A stretch of 12,994 nucleotides of DNA, from positions 1 through 12,994 of the forward strand of contig CAKTPM010000032.1 of the NCBI GenBank assembly GCA_934591705.1, read 5' to 3'. The notes beneath the pieces were generated by a model. The model saw only the letters and a list, made by a program, of their open reading frames with translations, was not told the DNA's origin and ran no database searches. This stretch comes from an uncultured Oscillospiraceae bacterium. Lineage in GTDB: Bacteria; Bacillota; Clostridia; Oscillospirales; Oscillospiraceae. A program made the position numbers and the translations under genes. Position 1 is the first letter of the stretch; each line of letters opens with the position of its first letter. Below, one piece after another: positions 5,001 through 12,399 of this stretch.

Positions 5001-7444
5001 TGACGGCCCATCTGGATGCGGCTGCCGACCTGACGGCCCTGATGGACACCTTCGATGCGGACTTTGCCCGGCTGAAGGAGCTGGGCAAGGCGGCCATCGA
5101 CCATGCGTCCGTCATCGCCGGCCTGCGGAAGAACCTGAACTATCTGCCCGGCGACCTGAAGGACCTGAACGCCAACGACCACAAGCGGCTGGTGCAGGAT
5201 ATCCAGACCACCTACGCCGCCCTGAACGGCTACCAGCGGAAGCTGCTGTCCGCCAATGAGCTCAAGCGGCTGGACGAGGTGGCCAAGGTCAACGCCGATG
5301 AGCTGAAGGCCGTGGCGGAGGTCACGGTGAAGGTCACGGTGGAGGGCACGCTGCCCTCCTGGTCCGGCCCCGGCGGCAACGCCTACATGGGCTGGCCCTG
5401 CATCACCTGGAGCGTGCGGCCGAATCTGGACGGCAAGGTCATCGTCTCCAACCTGGGCAGCGAAAAGCAGACGCCCCAGGGCGCCGAGCTGAAGGCGAAG
5501 GCGGGGGATCATGTATTCATCCGCCGCTATATGCCCAACCACACCGATGAGAAGTATTGGCTGGTGGGCTCGCTGGACGGCGGCAAGACCTGGGAGCTCG
5601 CCAGGCATCAGACCCTGGGCGACTATCCGGACTACTACCTGCTGGAGTATGTGGTGCCTGCCGATGTCGCCGATGGCGGTACCATGGACATCAAGCTCAA
5701 GACCATCAGCAAGCAGGCCTATGAGGAGCAGTCCGTCGACACGCTGCTGGCGGTGCGTCAAGCCGCTCTCTCCCGCCTGCAAACGCTGTATAGCATGCTG
5801 GGCAGCCAGGCAAAGGACGCCTATGACGAGGGCGTGAAGAATATCAACGCCGCCGGCTCCGCCGCAGCCATTGAGCGGCTCTATCAGGCCGCCGTGGTGG
5901 CCATGCAGGAGGCCGCCAACAACTACGGCAAGGTGCGGGTCATCGTGGAGAACACCACCTTCACCAGCGATATGTGGAAGGGCGCCAAGTACTGGGAGGG
6001 CCGCCCGGTGGATGAGGTGGAGGTCACCTTGACCGCCGAGAGCACCATGATGTCCTGCATTGTGGCCGCCCTGAAGGAATGCGGCTGCACCCAGGAGGGC
6101 GCGGACAGCGGCTATATCGCCTCCATCACCGCGGATGGCCGGACGCTGAGCCAGTTTGACGGCGGCGACCACTCCGGCTGGATGGGCACCCTGAACGACT
6201 GGTTCACCAACTATGGCTTCAAGGAGTTCACCGTATCCAACGGCAAGCTGGCGGACGGCGATGTCATCCGCGTCATGTACACCCGGGAGGGCCTGGGCGC
6301 CGACCTGGGCGGTACCTGGGACAACAGCGATACCACCATCAAGGCACTGGACATCCGGGGCGGCAAGCTGACAAGCGCCTTTACCCCCGGCGAGTCCGGC
6401 GGGCTCTATGAGTACACCCTGATCATTGACGGCGCGAGCGCCGACCTCCGGATTACGCCCACCGCCAGCAACAAAAACTTCCTCACCAAGATCTTCCTCA
6501 ATGAGAAGGTGACGGACAAAACCGAGGGCAGCAGCTTCTATAAGCGCACGCAGAGCATCCCCGTGAAGGCGGGCGACACCGTCTATGTGGGCTGCGGCGC
6601 CCGGGCATGGCCCACCATGAACAACCAGGCCGGCAACACCCAGGAGAGCGACGGCACCTGGTATGTGCTGCGGGTGGTCAATGCCAGCGACGGCGCGGAC
6701 TATGCCAGGGAGCTGATCTCCCAGCTGCCGGAGGCCGCCTCCGTGACCTACGCCGGCTATCAGAAGGCCGCCCAGGCCGCCGCTGCGGCCCGCAGCGCGC
6801 TGGATGCCCTGAGCCCCGCCGAGCAGGCCAAGGTGGACGCCTCCAAGCTCAAGGAGCTGGAGGCCGCCGTGGCGGGCTTCCGGGCCATCGACGATGCCAA
6901 GGCCAAGCTCGACGCCCTGCCCGAGGCGGATAAGCTGACTCCCGCCCAGCGGGAGGCCGCCCGCGCCGCGAAAAAGGCCTACGATGCGCTGACTCCGGCG
7001 CAGAAGGAGTATTTCACCGGCGTGCAGGTGGAGAAGATCACCGCCACGGCCGCGGCCCTGGCCGCCATGGGCGGCAAGCACAGCGGCGGCTCCGGCTCCG
7101 GCAGCTACAGCGGGGATCACACCTTCACCACCGATCTGCCGGCGGGCAGCATCACCGCCGTCTTTGTGGACGGCAAGCGGGTGGACAGCAAGCACTACAC
7201 CGTGTCCGGCAGCGATGTGACCCTGTCGGCGGGCTATCTCAAGACCCTGCGCAGCGGCAAGCACACTATCCGCATCGAGAACGCCGACAAGGTGGCCAGC
7301 GCTGCCTTCACCGTGGAGGGGAAGACCGGCGCCGTCAACGCCTCCAAGACCGGCGATCCCGGCGTTGCCGTGTACTTCGCCATGGGCGCCATGAGCTTCC
7401 TGGGCTCCGCCGCTTGCCTCCGTAAGCGCAAGGAGGAGGAGTAA
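2042..7444 (+). CDS. Giant cell-wall-anchored modular protein with DUF4430 domain
   Basis: This 1800-residue protein is secreted and probably sortase-anchored. The ATG at 2042 was chosen because AAAGGA lies 11 bases upstream and the frame opens with a signal peptide (MKKRIVSFLL..., cleavage near AFA, residue 25); the same frame is open back to 1760 but that part has no RBS or signal. Modules in rough order: beta-rich N-terminal region; six clustered cysteines (C291, C293, C304, C309, C363, C365); FIVAR-like helices about 385-475 and 600-670; a beta-grasp-like segment about 676-800; Ig-like 823-905; another FIVAR-like part near 960-1020; a beta domain 1093-1225; DUF4430 about 1298-1428 with SGWM (1378-1381), NDWF and DGD; cadherin-like beta-sandwich 1434-1552; charged helices 1559-1675; a Gly/Ser linker; a beta domain 1693-1760; and SKTGD (1768-1772), hydrophobic segment and RKRKEEE. 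DUF4430 is related to the transcobalamin C-terminal domain, so ligand or corrinoid binding is possible, but DUF4430 also occurs in other adhesin-like proteins. No enzymatic domain was recognised. Confidence 0.93.
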   Translation: MKKRIVSFLLALVMAVSLLPVSAFAAEDAPFVLKADGQAVAVEKTPITGYTGGGRSDSATFPIYRASIYESTQKVQFTEVKDSHIWYIADHTWGRPFQIKTNLPLSTLLRSTFAYVVDVTNTDTAKGPVFTLEDGKAITDVIDTTAKKTAYIEFTDGGKGLYGLILEIKAGSAPVEDEKAPVVAGATLERITGSVYGSATNVYLAKLPADATSFSVTLQSDEFVVAGNLFHAENYNSYVSQAYLDSTDWYNDLDAVMEDRRAYNGYKSVEDMLKYYDGGYSSKEDFLKRGCRCETPAAFWDKTCTFIKCETTPLTMQTDNLAAMTASTFNGLFSSSSVKFDPTVAFRLLEVHTDSSILKNDDCPCYGEGNPRSVLLLQFGEPTPLDRTALQQAIDAAPKAEGGRYYTSGDRYNGKAADTILNDKNVGWDGSFWKEYQKALAGAKKALDTADSQEKLDAAAAALQAAIAKLIPTDRVNATALYETVTGDWVWKDKNISNRKIYVGNAAFLKEVTAENTTAASLAAYRRDIAAGEALLKTLYDENGVPAGSNKPAAQAEIDRLAQAPKRLVFAETYEELMAYYEAHKAEAFTLLTQYDPAKLKEGDYTPESWKAYTAAYAALEADMAYTPGAAGSYEDYLMLRGFYGYYGYNEAGVYTHFEAHIDALKTARRQLASRVDVTVSFTYINNFAALYPSIRESGTELYANSALTLSGGSTTLTGAVKAAGIRWDRRELNELPNSTYNTCDTDPYLAVFVNGESYGFTSLAMLERGLDTTQLHQGDQVRLVRVATPMSRHEASSGYDSTQIFTGFASNASEYQGSIAQIHMTAPARAKVGDKVSVSAAVTCADVNSMGQSRSPAGITLFISAPSEKEALGQPIYKTAAVTGEDGSLQYVFTQPGWYTVAMFNVTPDKLTFTSVYNEVTLGEYYSLYGGDYAMVYVAEADDTAALLKQYRAEKAAEAKAYFGGFHDYDFTAEGYAAFKAQYEALTAHLDAAADLTALMDTFDADFARLKELGKAAIDHASVIAGLRKNLNYLPGDLKDLNANDHKRLVQDIQTTYAALNGYQRKLLSANELKRLDEVAKVNADELKAVAEVTVKVTVEGTLPSWSGPGGNAYMGWPCITWSVRPNLDGKVIVSNLGSEKQTPQGAELKAKAGDHVFIRRYMPNHTDEKYWLVGSLDGGKTWELARHQTLGDYPDYYLLEYVVPADVADGGTMDIKLKTISKQAYEEQSVDTLLAVRQAALSRLQTLYSMLGSQAKDAYDEGVKNINAAGSAAAIERLYQAAVVAMQEAANNYGKVRVIVENTTFTSDMWKGAKYWEGRPVDEVEVTLTAESTMMSCIVAALKECGCTQEGADSGYIASITADGRTLSQFDGGDHSGWMGTLNDWFTNYGFKEFTVSNGKLADGDVIRVMYTREGLGADLGGTWDNSDTTIKALDIRGGKLTSAFTPGESGGLYEYTLIIDGASADLRITPTASNKNFLTKIFLNEKVTDKTEGSSFYKRTQSIPVKAGDTVYVGCGARAWPTMNNQAGNTQESDGTWYVLRVVNASDGADYARELISQLPEAASVTYAGYQKAAQAAAAARSALDALSPAEQAKVDASKLKELEAAVAGFRAIDDAKAKLDALPEADKLTPAQREAARAAKKAYDALTPAQKEYFTGVQVEKITATAAALAAMGGKHSGGSGSGSYSGDHTFTTDLPAGSITAVFVDGKRVDSKHYTVSGSDVTLSAGYLKTLRSGKHTIRIENADKVASAAFTVEGKTGAVNASKTGDPGVAVYFAMGAMSFLGSAACLRKRKEEE

Positions 7445-7474
7445 ACGCTCCCCGGGCGAAGGCCCCGGATGAGA

Positions 7475-7527
7475 AAAAATAAGCATAGCGGAGGCACCGC
7501 AAGGTGCCTCCGCTATGCTTTGCTGCT
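7475..7527. terminator. Bidirectional terminator between convergent genes
   Basis: AAGCATAGCGGAGGCACC (7481-7498) and its exact complement (7503-7520) form a perfect 18-bp stem with a GCAA loop. On the minus strand it is followed by ATTTTTT, a strong tail for the degV-family gene; on the plus strand by TGCTGCTTTATT, a weaker tail for the surface-protein gene. Confidence 0.9.
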
Positions 7528-7552
7528 TTATTGTGCCGCGCAGCCGGCGGGC

Positions 7553-8419
7553 TTATTCGGCGCTCTGCCGCAGGAACAGCACCCCCAGGGTGCCGGGGCC
7601 GCAGTGGGAGGAAACGGTGCAGCCCGCCTGGGTCACGAAGACCTCCCGGAAGGGGGCCAGCTCCCGGACCAGATCCGTCAGCTCCCGGAGGGTCTCCTCC
7701 GGCACCTCCCCGGAGTGGGTGATGAAGGCCCAGTCCTCCACCACCGGCTTGTCTGCCAGACGCTCGGTGATGTATTGGCGGTAGACCTTGTCCATGGCGC
7801 CCCGGTACTTTTTGCACACCACCAGCCGGCCGTCGCGCATTTCCAGGCAGGGCTTGAGCTTCAGCACATTGGCCCCCAGGGCCGTGACGCCGCTGCAGCG
7901 GCCGCCCTTCCACATATATTCCAGGGTGTCCAGCACAAAGCTGGTGTCGCTGAGCGGGGCAAGGCGGCGCAGCTCCCGGGCGATGTCCGCCGCCGCTATG
8001 CCGCTGTCCCGGAGCTTGGCCCCCTGGAGGGCCAACAGGCCGCCGCCGGTGGAGAGCTGGCGGCTGTCCACCACATGGACCTCCCCCAGCTCCGAAAGCT
8101 CCTGGGCCGCCAGCAGGGCGTTCTGGCAGGTGCAGGACAGCTCCGAGCTGATGTCGATGTGGACGATGTCATAGCCCTCCTGCAGGATGGGAGCGAAGAA
8201 TTCGCAGAATTCCTCCGGGTTCACCGCCGCCGTCCGGGGCAGGGTGCCGTCCCGGCGATAGTCGGCGTAAAGCGCCGCCGCGGTGTAGCTTCCGTCATCG
8301 GGAAACACCCGCTCTCCGCTCTGGATGGTCAGGGGCACGGTGCGGATATGAAAGCGCTCCAAAAGCTGGGGCGTCAGGTCACAGGTGCTGTCGTAAGTGA
8401 TGCAAACGGGTCTGTGCAT
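7553..8419 (-). CDS. DegV family fatty-acid-binding protein (FakB-like)
   Basis: A 288-residue cytosolic protein of normal DegV length. Family motifs seen: DSTCDL (10-15), TAAVNP (63-68, in place of the TSQPS type), SSELSCTCQNA (91-101), VDSRQLSTGGG (118-127), FVLDTLEYMWKGGR (161-174) and SHCGPGTLGV (271-280). DegV/FakB proteins hold a fatty acid that a FakA kinase phosphorylates to acyl phosphate for phospholipid synthesis; no fakA is in the window. The usual glycine and tyrosine of the SSxLSGTYQ loop are Cys96 and Cys98 here. The start is supported by AGGAGGAA eight to nine bases upstream on the minus strand. It is divergent from the response regulator (130 bases apart) and convergent with the surface-protein gene. 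Which lipid it binds is not evident. Confidence 0.92.
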   Translation of the reverse strand: MHRPVCITYDSTCDLTPQLLERFHIRTVPLTIQSGERVFPDDGSYTAAALYADYRRDGTLPRTAAVNPEEFCEFFAPILQEGYDIVHIDISSELSCTCQNALLAAQELSELGEVHVVDSRQLSTGGGLLALQGAKLRDSGIAAADIARELRRLAPLSDTSFVLDTLEYMWKGGRCSGVTALGANVLKLKPCLEMRDGRLVVCKKYRGAMDKVYRQYITERLADKPVVEDWAFITHSGEVPEETLRELTDLVRELAPFREVFVTQAGCTVSSHCGPGTLGVLFLRQSAE

Positions 8420-8494
8420 GGCCGGTTCCTCCTATGATTATCCTACGATAAACGCAGTGTAGCAGAGAAACCTCAAAGCAACCTCTAAAAAAGC

Positions 8495-8523
8495 TCGATT
8501 TTTGCCGGCAAATATGGTACCAT
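8495..8523 (+). promoter_or_regulatory. Probable promoter of the two-component operon
   Basis: TCGATT (8495-8500) and TACCAT (8518-8523) are 17 bases apart with TGG before the -10. The boxes are weak individually, but the segment aligns closely to the clear tRNA-Asp promoter at 903-931. A start near 8530 would leave a 20-base leader ending in the RBS AAGGAGG. Confidence 0.5.
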
Positions 8524-8549
8524 CAAAAAAACGGCAAGGAGGAAGGGCG

Positions 8550-9242
8550 ATGTTTCGGATCTTGGTGGCTGAGGATGACGAGAGCACCCGGCTTTTGATG
8601 TGCGAGGTGCTGCACCGGGCCGGGTACGAGCCCTGCCCCGCCCGGGACGGCGTGGAGGCCCTGGAGGTCATGGAGCACTACCAGTGCGCCCTGGCGGTGG
8701 TGGACATCACCATGCCCCGGATGGACGGCATCGCCTTCACGCAGACCCTCCGGGAGGGAAACTGCGACCTGCCGGTGCTGATGGTGACGGCCCGGGTGAC
8801 CCAGGAGGACAAGCGCCGGGGCTTCCGGGCAGGAACGGATGACTACATGGTCAAGCCAGTGGACGAAGAGGAGATGCTCTGGCGCATCGAGGCCCTTTTG
8901 CGGCGCTATTGCAGCCGGGCGGAGCGGCGGCTGGAGGTGGGCGGCACGGTGCTGGACCGCAGCGCCCTGCAGGTCATCACCCCCCAGGGCACCTGGCAGC
9001 TCACCGCCAAGGAGTTTTTGCTGCTCTATAAGCTGCTGTCCTACCCCCGGACGCTTTTCACCAAGCGGCAGCTCATCGACGATGTGTGGGACTTAGACAG
9101 CGAGGTGGACGAGCACACCGTGGAGGTCTATATCTCCCGGCTGCGGGATAAGTTCCGGGACAACCCGGACTTTGAGCTGCGGACCATCCGGGGCTTCGGC
9201 TATATGGGGCTGCTCAGGGAGGAGAAAAATGCGCGGCAATAA
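8550..9242 (+). CDS. OmpR/PhoB-family response regulator
   Basis: A 230-residue DNA-binding regulator with two domains. The receiver (about 3-115) has the acidic pocket E8-D9-D10, phospho-acceptor D52 in VVDITMPRMDG, T80 in VTAR and K102 in VKPVD. The C-terminal winged helix (about 131-226) shows the OmpR signature: LTAKEFLLL, the FTKRQLIDDVW helix, the recognition helix DEHTVEVYISRLRDKF and the RTIRGFGY wing. The ATG at 8550 has AAGGAGG seven bases before it; an in-frame ATG at 8502 lies within the predicted promoter and is rejected. Its last 14 bases overlap the histidine kinase, so the two are translationally coupled and form a pair. Target genes are unknown; auto-regulation or control of divergent degV is possible. 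Confidence 0.95.
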   Translation: MFRILVAEDDESTRLLMCEVLHRAGYEPCPARDGVEALEVMEHYQCALAVVDITMPRMDGIAFTQTLREGNCDLPVLMVTARVTQEDKRRGFRAGTDDYMVKPVDEEEMLWRIEALLRRYCSRAERRLEVGGTVLDRSALQVITPQGTWQLTAKEFLLLYKLLSYPRTLFTKRQLIDDVWDLDSEVDEHTVEVYISRLRDKFRDNPDFELRTIRGFGYMGLLREEKNARQ

Positions 9243-10287
9243 GGTGAAAAAAGAAAACCCGCCCTTCCGGCTCCTGGGCACCATGATCCTCTTGGTGCTG
9301 GGGCTGGTGGTGGCCTTTGCCGCCCTGGCCCTGGGCATCTTCTCCCTGGTGGAGCGGCTGGTGAATCTGGAGGACGCCACCTATACTCTGCTGTGGCCTA
9401 TTCTCATCCTGTCGGTGAGCGCCATTTTGGGTGTGCTGCTGGCGGTGTTCATCTTCCGGGGCTACCTGGCCCCTCTGTCCCGGCTGATGCGGGCCACCCA
9501 GGCGGTGGCGGCGGGGGACTACTCCGTCCGGGTGGAGGAAAGAGGGGCCCGGGGCGAGGTGGCGGAGTATATCCGCAGCTTTAACAAGATGGCCGAGGAG
9601 CTGGGCAGCGTGGAGCTGCTGAGGTCTGATTTCGTGAACACCTTTTCCCACGAGTTCAAAACGCCCCTCATCTCCCTCCGGGGCTTCGCCAAGCTCCTGC
9701 AGAGCCAGGATCTGACGGCGGCCCAGCGGCAGACCTATACGGACACCATCGTCCGGCAGTCCGAGCGTCTGGCCGCCATGAGCACCCACATTCTGGAGCT
9801 GGCCCAGTATGAAAATACGGAGATCGTCTCCGGGAAGGTCCGCTATAGCTTGGATGAGCAGCTCCGGGGCTGCGTCCGCCAGCAGGAGCGGGATTGGCTG
9901 AAAAAGGGCCTGACGGTGGAGGGAGACCTCCAGGTCGTAGAGTATTACGGCAACCCCGAGCTGGTGGAGCACATCTGGTCCAATCTCCTGTCCAACGCCA
10001 TCCGCTTCACCCCTGCCGGCGGACAGATCACCGTGGTGCTGCGCCGGGATGAAGAGGAGATCACCGTCTCGGTGTCCGACACGGGAGTGGGCATGGATGA
10101 AGAGACCCAGCGGCATATTTTCGACAAGTTCTACCGGGCCGAGGCCTGCCCCGACAGCCGCGGCAACGGACTGGGCCTGTCCATCGTCCGCCGGGTGGTG
10201 AACCTCTGCGGCGGCCGGGTGCAGGTTTTTTCCCAGCCGGGAAAGGGCGCCACCTTCACCGTGACTCTGCCGGCGGCCGAAGAGTGA
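9229..10287 (+). CDS. Membrane sensor histidine kinase
   Basis: A 352-residue HisKA-type kinase, partner of the upstream regulator. TM1 spans about 16-41 and TM2 54-77, leaving only some 12 extracytoplasmic residues. HAMP spans about 78-130. The H box is FSHEFKTP with H141. The HATPase domain has the N box NLLSNAIRF (N252, N256), G1 DTGVGMD (284-290), the F box FDKFYR and G2 GNGLGLSIV (312-320), so both autokinase and phosphotransfer appear intact. The start is supported by AGGGAGGAG five bases upstream, and the gene overlaps the regulator by 14 bases. The minimal loop matches intramembrane-sensing kinases, which often watch envelope stress or a partner transporter; no transporter gene is adjacent in this window. 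The signal is unknown. Confidence 0.95.
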   Translation: MRGNKVKKENPPFRLLGTMILLVLGLVVAFAALALGIFSLVERLVNLEDATYTLLWPILILSVSAILGVLLAVFIFRGYLAPLSRLMRATQAVAAGDYSVRVEERGARGEVAEYIRSFNKMAEELGSVELLRSDFVNTFSHEFKTPLISLRGFAKLLQSQDLTAAQRQTYTDTIVRQSERLAAMSTHILELAQYENTEIVSGKVRYSLDEQLRGCVRQQERDWLKKGLTVEGDLQVVEYYGNPELVEHIWSNLLSNAIRFTPAGGQITVVLRRDEEEITVSVSDTGVGMDEETQRHIFDKFYRAEACPDSRGNGLGLSIVRRVVNLCGGRVQVFSQPGKGATFTVTLPAAEE

Positions 10288-10346
10288 GGAGCGGCCTTGC
10301 GGGGCTCTGAGGATCCTCCGGGCAGAGAAGCCCGACACAAGAGAAT

Positions 10347-10388
10347 AAGCCAAACGCAGGCACAGCAGGGTGCCTGCGTTTGGCTTTC
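10347..10388. terminator. Bidirectional hairpin between convergent operons
   Basis: AAGCCAAACGCAGGCAC (10347-10363) pairs perfectly with its complement at 10370-10386 over a 6-base loop. T tails are short on both strands (TTCT in plus, ATTCT in minus). It lies between the kinase and the convergent TPM gene. Confidence 0.8.
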
Positions 10389-10420
10389 TATGAGAGGAGG
10401 TAATCTCTCTTCTCGTGGGC

Positions 10421-11200
10421 TCAGTACTTGCCGCTGGAGCCGGAGCCGCCTCCGCCGGAATGGCTGGAGCTGCCGCTGTCGGAGTCCTTGGAAATCTTCC
10501 GGCTGGTCTTGGTGGTGTGGGTGTAGCGGTCGGACTGCTCGGTCAAGTTCAGACCCTCGGCGGAGACATAGGTGTCCGCCTCGGTGCCCTGGCGAACGGA
10601 CTTCATCTTGCCCTTCAGAACCAGGCACACCACCAGAGCCACCGCCACGCCGATGCCCAGGGCCATGGGCAGCACCTTGGTCAGGGGCTTTTTCACCGGA
10701 TGGCCCTGCTGGGCGCTTTCAAAGAACTCGCCGCAGGTGTGAAGATAGTCGCTGAAGCCGCCGTGATAGTCATCCTCGGCAAAGTCGTCTAAGAATGCCT
10801 CCTCCAGCAGGGAGCGGGCGTATTTGCCGACCATGCTCTGGGCATAGCCATCCCGGATGTAAAGGGCATAGTCTCTATCCCAGGTGCTGAGCATCAGCAG
10901 TACGCCGTCACCGGCCTCGCCGATACCCAGATCCTTTTGGTTATAGATGTTGGCCGCCGCGTCGTAGGGGTCGGAGCCGTAGTCCTCATAGTCGGAGAGG
11001 ACGACGATGTAAACGGCGCAGTTATACCGCCAGGAGATCTCATCGGCCAGAAGCTCCAGATCCAGCCATTCCTCCTCGGTGAGCATATCCACCGTGTCAT
11101 AGACGAACAGGTCATCCTCGGTCTGCCGCGCCGCGGCGGGCATCACCAGGGTCAGTGCCGCCAGCAGGGCCAGCAGCCATGTAAAAGCTCTCTTTTTCAT
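10421..11200 (-). CDS. TPM-domain membrane protein (YdjH-like)
   Basis: A 259-residue protein. It begins with a signal peptide (about 1-24, MKKRAFTWLL...PAAA). A TPM domain follows (about 33-160), recognisable from VYDTVDMLTEEE, the NCAVYIVVLSD strand, GIGEAGDGVLLMLS and the RDYALYIRDGYAQ segment. Next come a transmembrane helix (about 176-195) and a cytosolic tail ending in a Ser/Gly-rich stretch and GKY. TPM proteins (YgcG, YdjH) are membrane associated; some relatives act in photosystem repair, but the bacterial biochemical role is unclear. The ATG at 11200 has GGAGG nine bases upstream; the frame extends further upstream only through the preceding gene. It is the last gene of the minus-strand operon, 14 bases after the zinc-ribbon gene. 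In B. subtilis the equivalent gene adjoins ydjG and ydjI in the pspA operon. Confidence 0.87.
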   Translation of the reverse strand: MKKRAFTWLLALLAALTLVMPAAARQTEDDLFVYDTVDMLTEEEWLDLELLADEISWRYNCAVYIVVLSDYEDYGSDPYDAAANIYNQKDLGIGEAGDGVLLMLSTWDRDYALYIRDGYAQSMVGKYARSLLEEAFLDDFAEDDYHGGFSDYLHTCGEFFESAQQGHPVKKPLTKVLPMALGIGVAVALVVCLVLKGKMKSVRQGTEADTYVSAEGLNLTEQSDRYTHTTKTSRKISKDSDSGSSSHSGGGGSGSSGKY

Positions 11201-11214
11201 CGTGGCCGTCCTCC

Positions 11215-12354
11215 TTACAGCAGCATCATGATCGCCGCCGCGATGGCGCTCACCGGCGCGGCGATGGCGGCAAAGATGGCCCAGAACTTGCCCATATCCG
11301 TGGGCAGGTCGCCCACCAGCTTGCCGGTTTGTCCGTTCATGGCAAAGAGGAAGTCCTTGCCGTTCCACTTGGTGTGGAGCATCCACACCGGCAGCAGGGC
11401 ATAATGGACCTTGCCCCGGTGGAGGTCGATGTCCTGCCGCAGGGGGAGGCAGCTGTCGTACTCCGTGGTGGTGCGGCGCAGGGCCCCCTCCAGGGAGGCG
11501 GTGCAGCGCCCGTCCGCCCGCTGGCGGCTGTCTTCCACCGTCACATCGTACTTATCCGCCAGAAAGCCCGGGAGGTAGGCGGTGGAGAAGGCCTTGAGCT
11601 CCGCGTAGTCATAGGGCTCGATGGAGTCCATGTGGTCGTCGGGCATTTTGCTGGAGGCATCCACCGGCACCTTCTCGAAGGCGATGGAGCCGCCCCGGCG
11701 CACATCGTAGTGCTCGGTCTCGGTGATCTCGTAGTCACCGCTTTCGTAGACATGGATCATGAGACCCTCATAGTCCACGGTGCCCTCCGCCTCACCGTCG
11801 AAGAGCCAGAAGGGCACATATACGCCCCGGATCTCCTCAATGTGGTTGCCGTTGGTAAAGGCCTTGGGCAAAAGGGGCTTGCCCTTATAGTGGTTCTTCA
11901 GGGCGGCCACCGCATCCTCCTTGCTGAGCTTGAAGGGGATGACGAAGTCCGGCTTCAGGGCCCCGGCGAACTGCCCGGGCACCACGGTGGTGTTGCCGCA
12001 GTAGGGGCAGGAGGTGGCGGCAGTGGAGGCGTCGCACAGGAGCTGGGCCCCGCAGCTGGGGCAGTTATACGCCTTCATGCCCTCTGCCTCTGCGCCCCAG
12101 TCACTGGTGAGACCGGAGGTGTCCCATCCCTGCTCCGCTGCCTCCGCGGCCTTCTGGCGGTCGGCCTCGGCCTTTTGCTCCGCCTGCTGGGAGGCCGCCG
12201 CTGCGGCGGCCTCCTTCTCGGCGTAGAGTGCCTCTATTTCGGCCACATCGTACTTCGAGCCGCAGAAATCACATTCCAGCTTGCCGGAGGATCCCACAAA
12301 ATGCAGAGGGCCCGTGCAGGCGGGACACTTATAGTTGGTAATTTGAGATGCCAT
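11215..12354 (-). CDS. Double zinc-ribbon membrane protein (YdjG-like, TFIIB-type ribbon)
   Basis: A 379-residue protein with two N-terminal zinc ribbons: C10-x2-C13/C28-x2-C31 and C98-x2-C101/C116-x2-C119. They are separated by an Ala/Glu/Lys-rich helical linker (about 41-90) that is probably coiled coil. The middle part (about 130-350) is the conserved region of this family, with VIPFKLSKEDA, VYVPFWLFDGE and the YALLPVWMLH segment. A hydrophobic C-terminal helix (about 355-379) anchors it in the membrane. The start is supported by AAAGGAG six bases upstream. Relatives are annotated as TFIIB-type zinc ribbon proteins; B. subtilis YdjG is one, and with YdjH it helps place the SPFH protein YdjI at the membrane. 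That role is transferred by similarity of domains and gene order. The ribbons look intact. Confidence 0.87.
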   Translation of the reverse strand: MASQITNYKCPACTGPLHFVGSSGKLECDFCGSKYDVAEIEALYAEKEAAAAAASQQAEQKAEADRQKAAEAAEQGWDTSGLTSDWGAEAEGMKAYNCPSCGAQLLCDASTAATSCPYCGNTTVVPGQFAGALKPDFVIPFKLSKEDAVAALKNHYKGKPLLPKAFTNGNHIEEIRGVYVPFWLFDGEAEGTVDYEGLMIHVYESGDYEITETEHYDVRRGGSIAFEKVPVDASSKMPDDHMDSIEPYDYAELKAFSTAYLPGFLADKYDVTVEDSRQRADGRCTASLEGALRRTTTEYDSCLPLRQDIDLHRGKVHYALLPVWMLHTKWNGKDFLFAMNGQTGKLVGDLPTDMGKFWAIFAAIAAPVSAIAAAIMMLL

Positions 12355-12383
12355 TTCTCTCTCCTTTCCGGTATAGATCGCCT

Positions 12384-12399
12384 GCGGGAGCGCTCCCGC
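12384..12399. repeat. 16-base perfect palindrome in operon spacer
   Basis: GCGGGAGCGCTCCCGC lies between the lipoprotein stop and the zinc-ribbon start. There is no T tail, so it may be an mRNA processing or stability element, or an operator, rather than a terminator. Confidence 0.5.

Noticed and set aside
3380..7486. A very long open frame (about 1368 codons) on the minus strand opposite the surface protein
   Set aside because: It mirrors the GC-rich codon pattern of the plus-strand gene, gives a low-complexity Gly/Leu/His/Ala-rich product, and lacks an RBS or recognisable domain, whereas the plus-strand product has a signal peptide, domains and a sorting signal.
7481..7520. Possible CRISPR repeat or insertion-sequence end
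   Set aside because: The inverted repeat is single-copy, sits between convergent genes and has a T tail, which fits a terminator; no spaced direct repeats or transposase are present in the window.
7469..8437. Plus-strand open frame of 322 codons opposite the DegV gene
   Set aside because: It starts inside the bidirectional terminator, and the minus-strand product carries all DegV motifs and a good RBS.
8420..8500. Promoter for the DegV gene on the minus strand
   Set aside because: Elements such as TACACT or GATAAT can be found as a -10, but none has a convincing -35 box at 16-18 bases, so no site is annotated.
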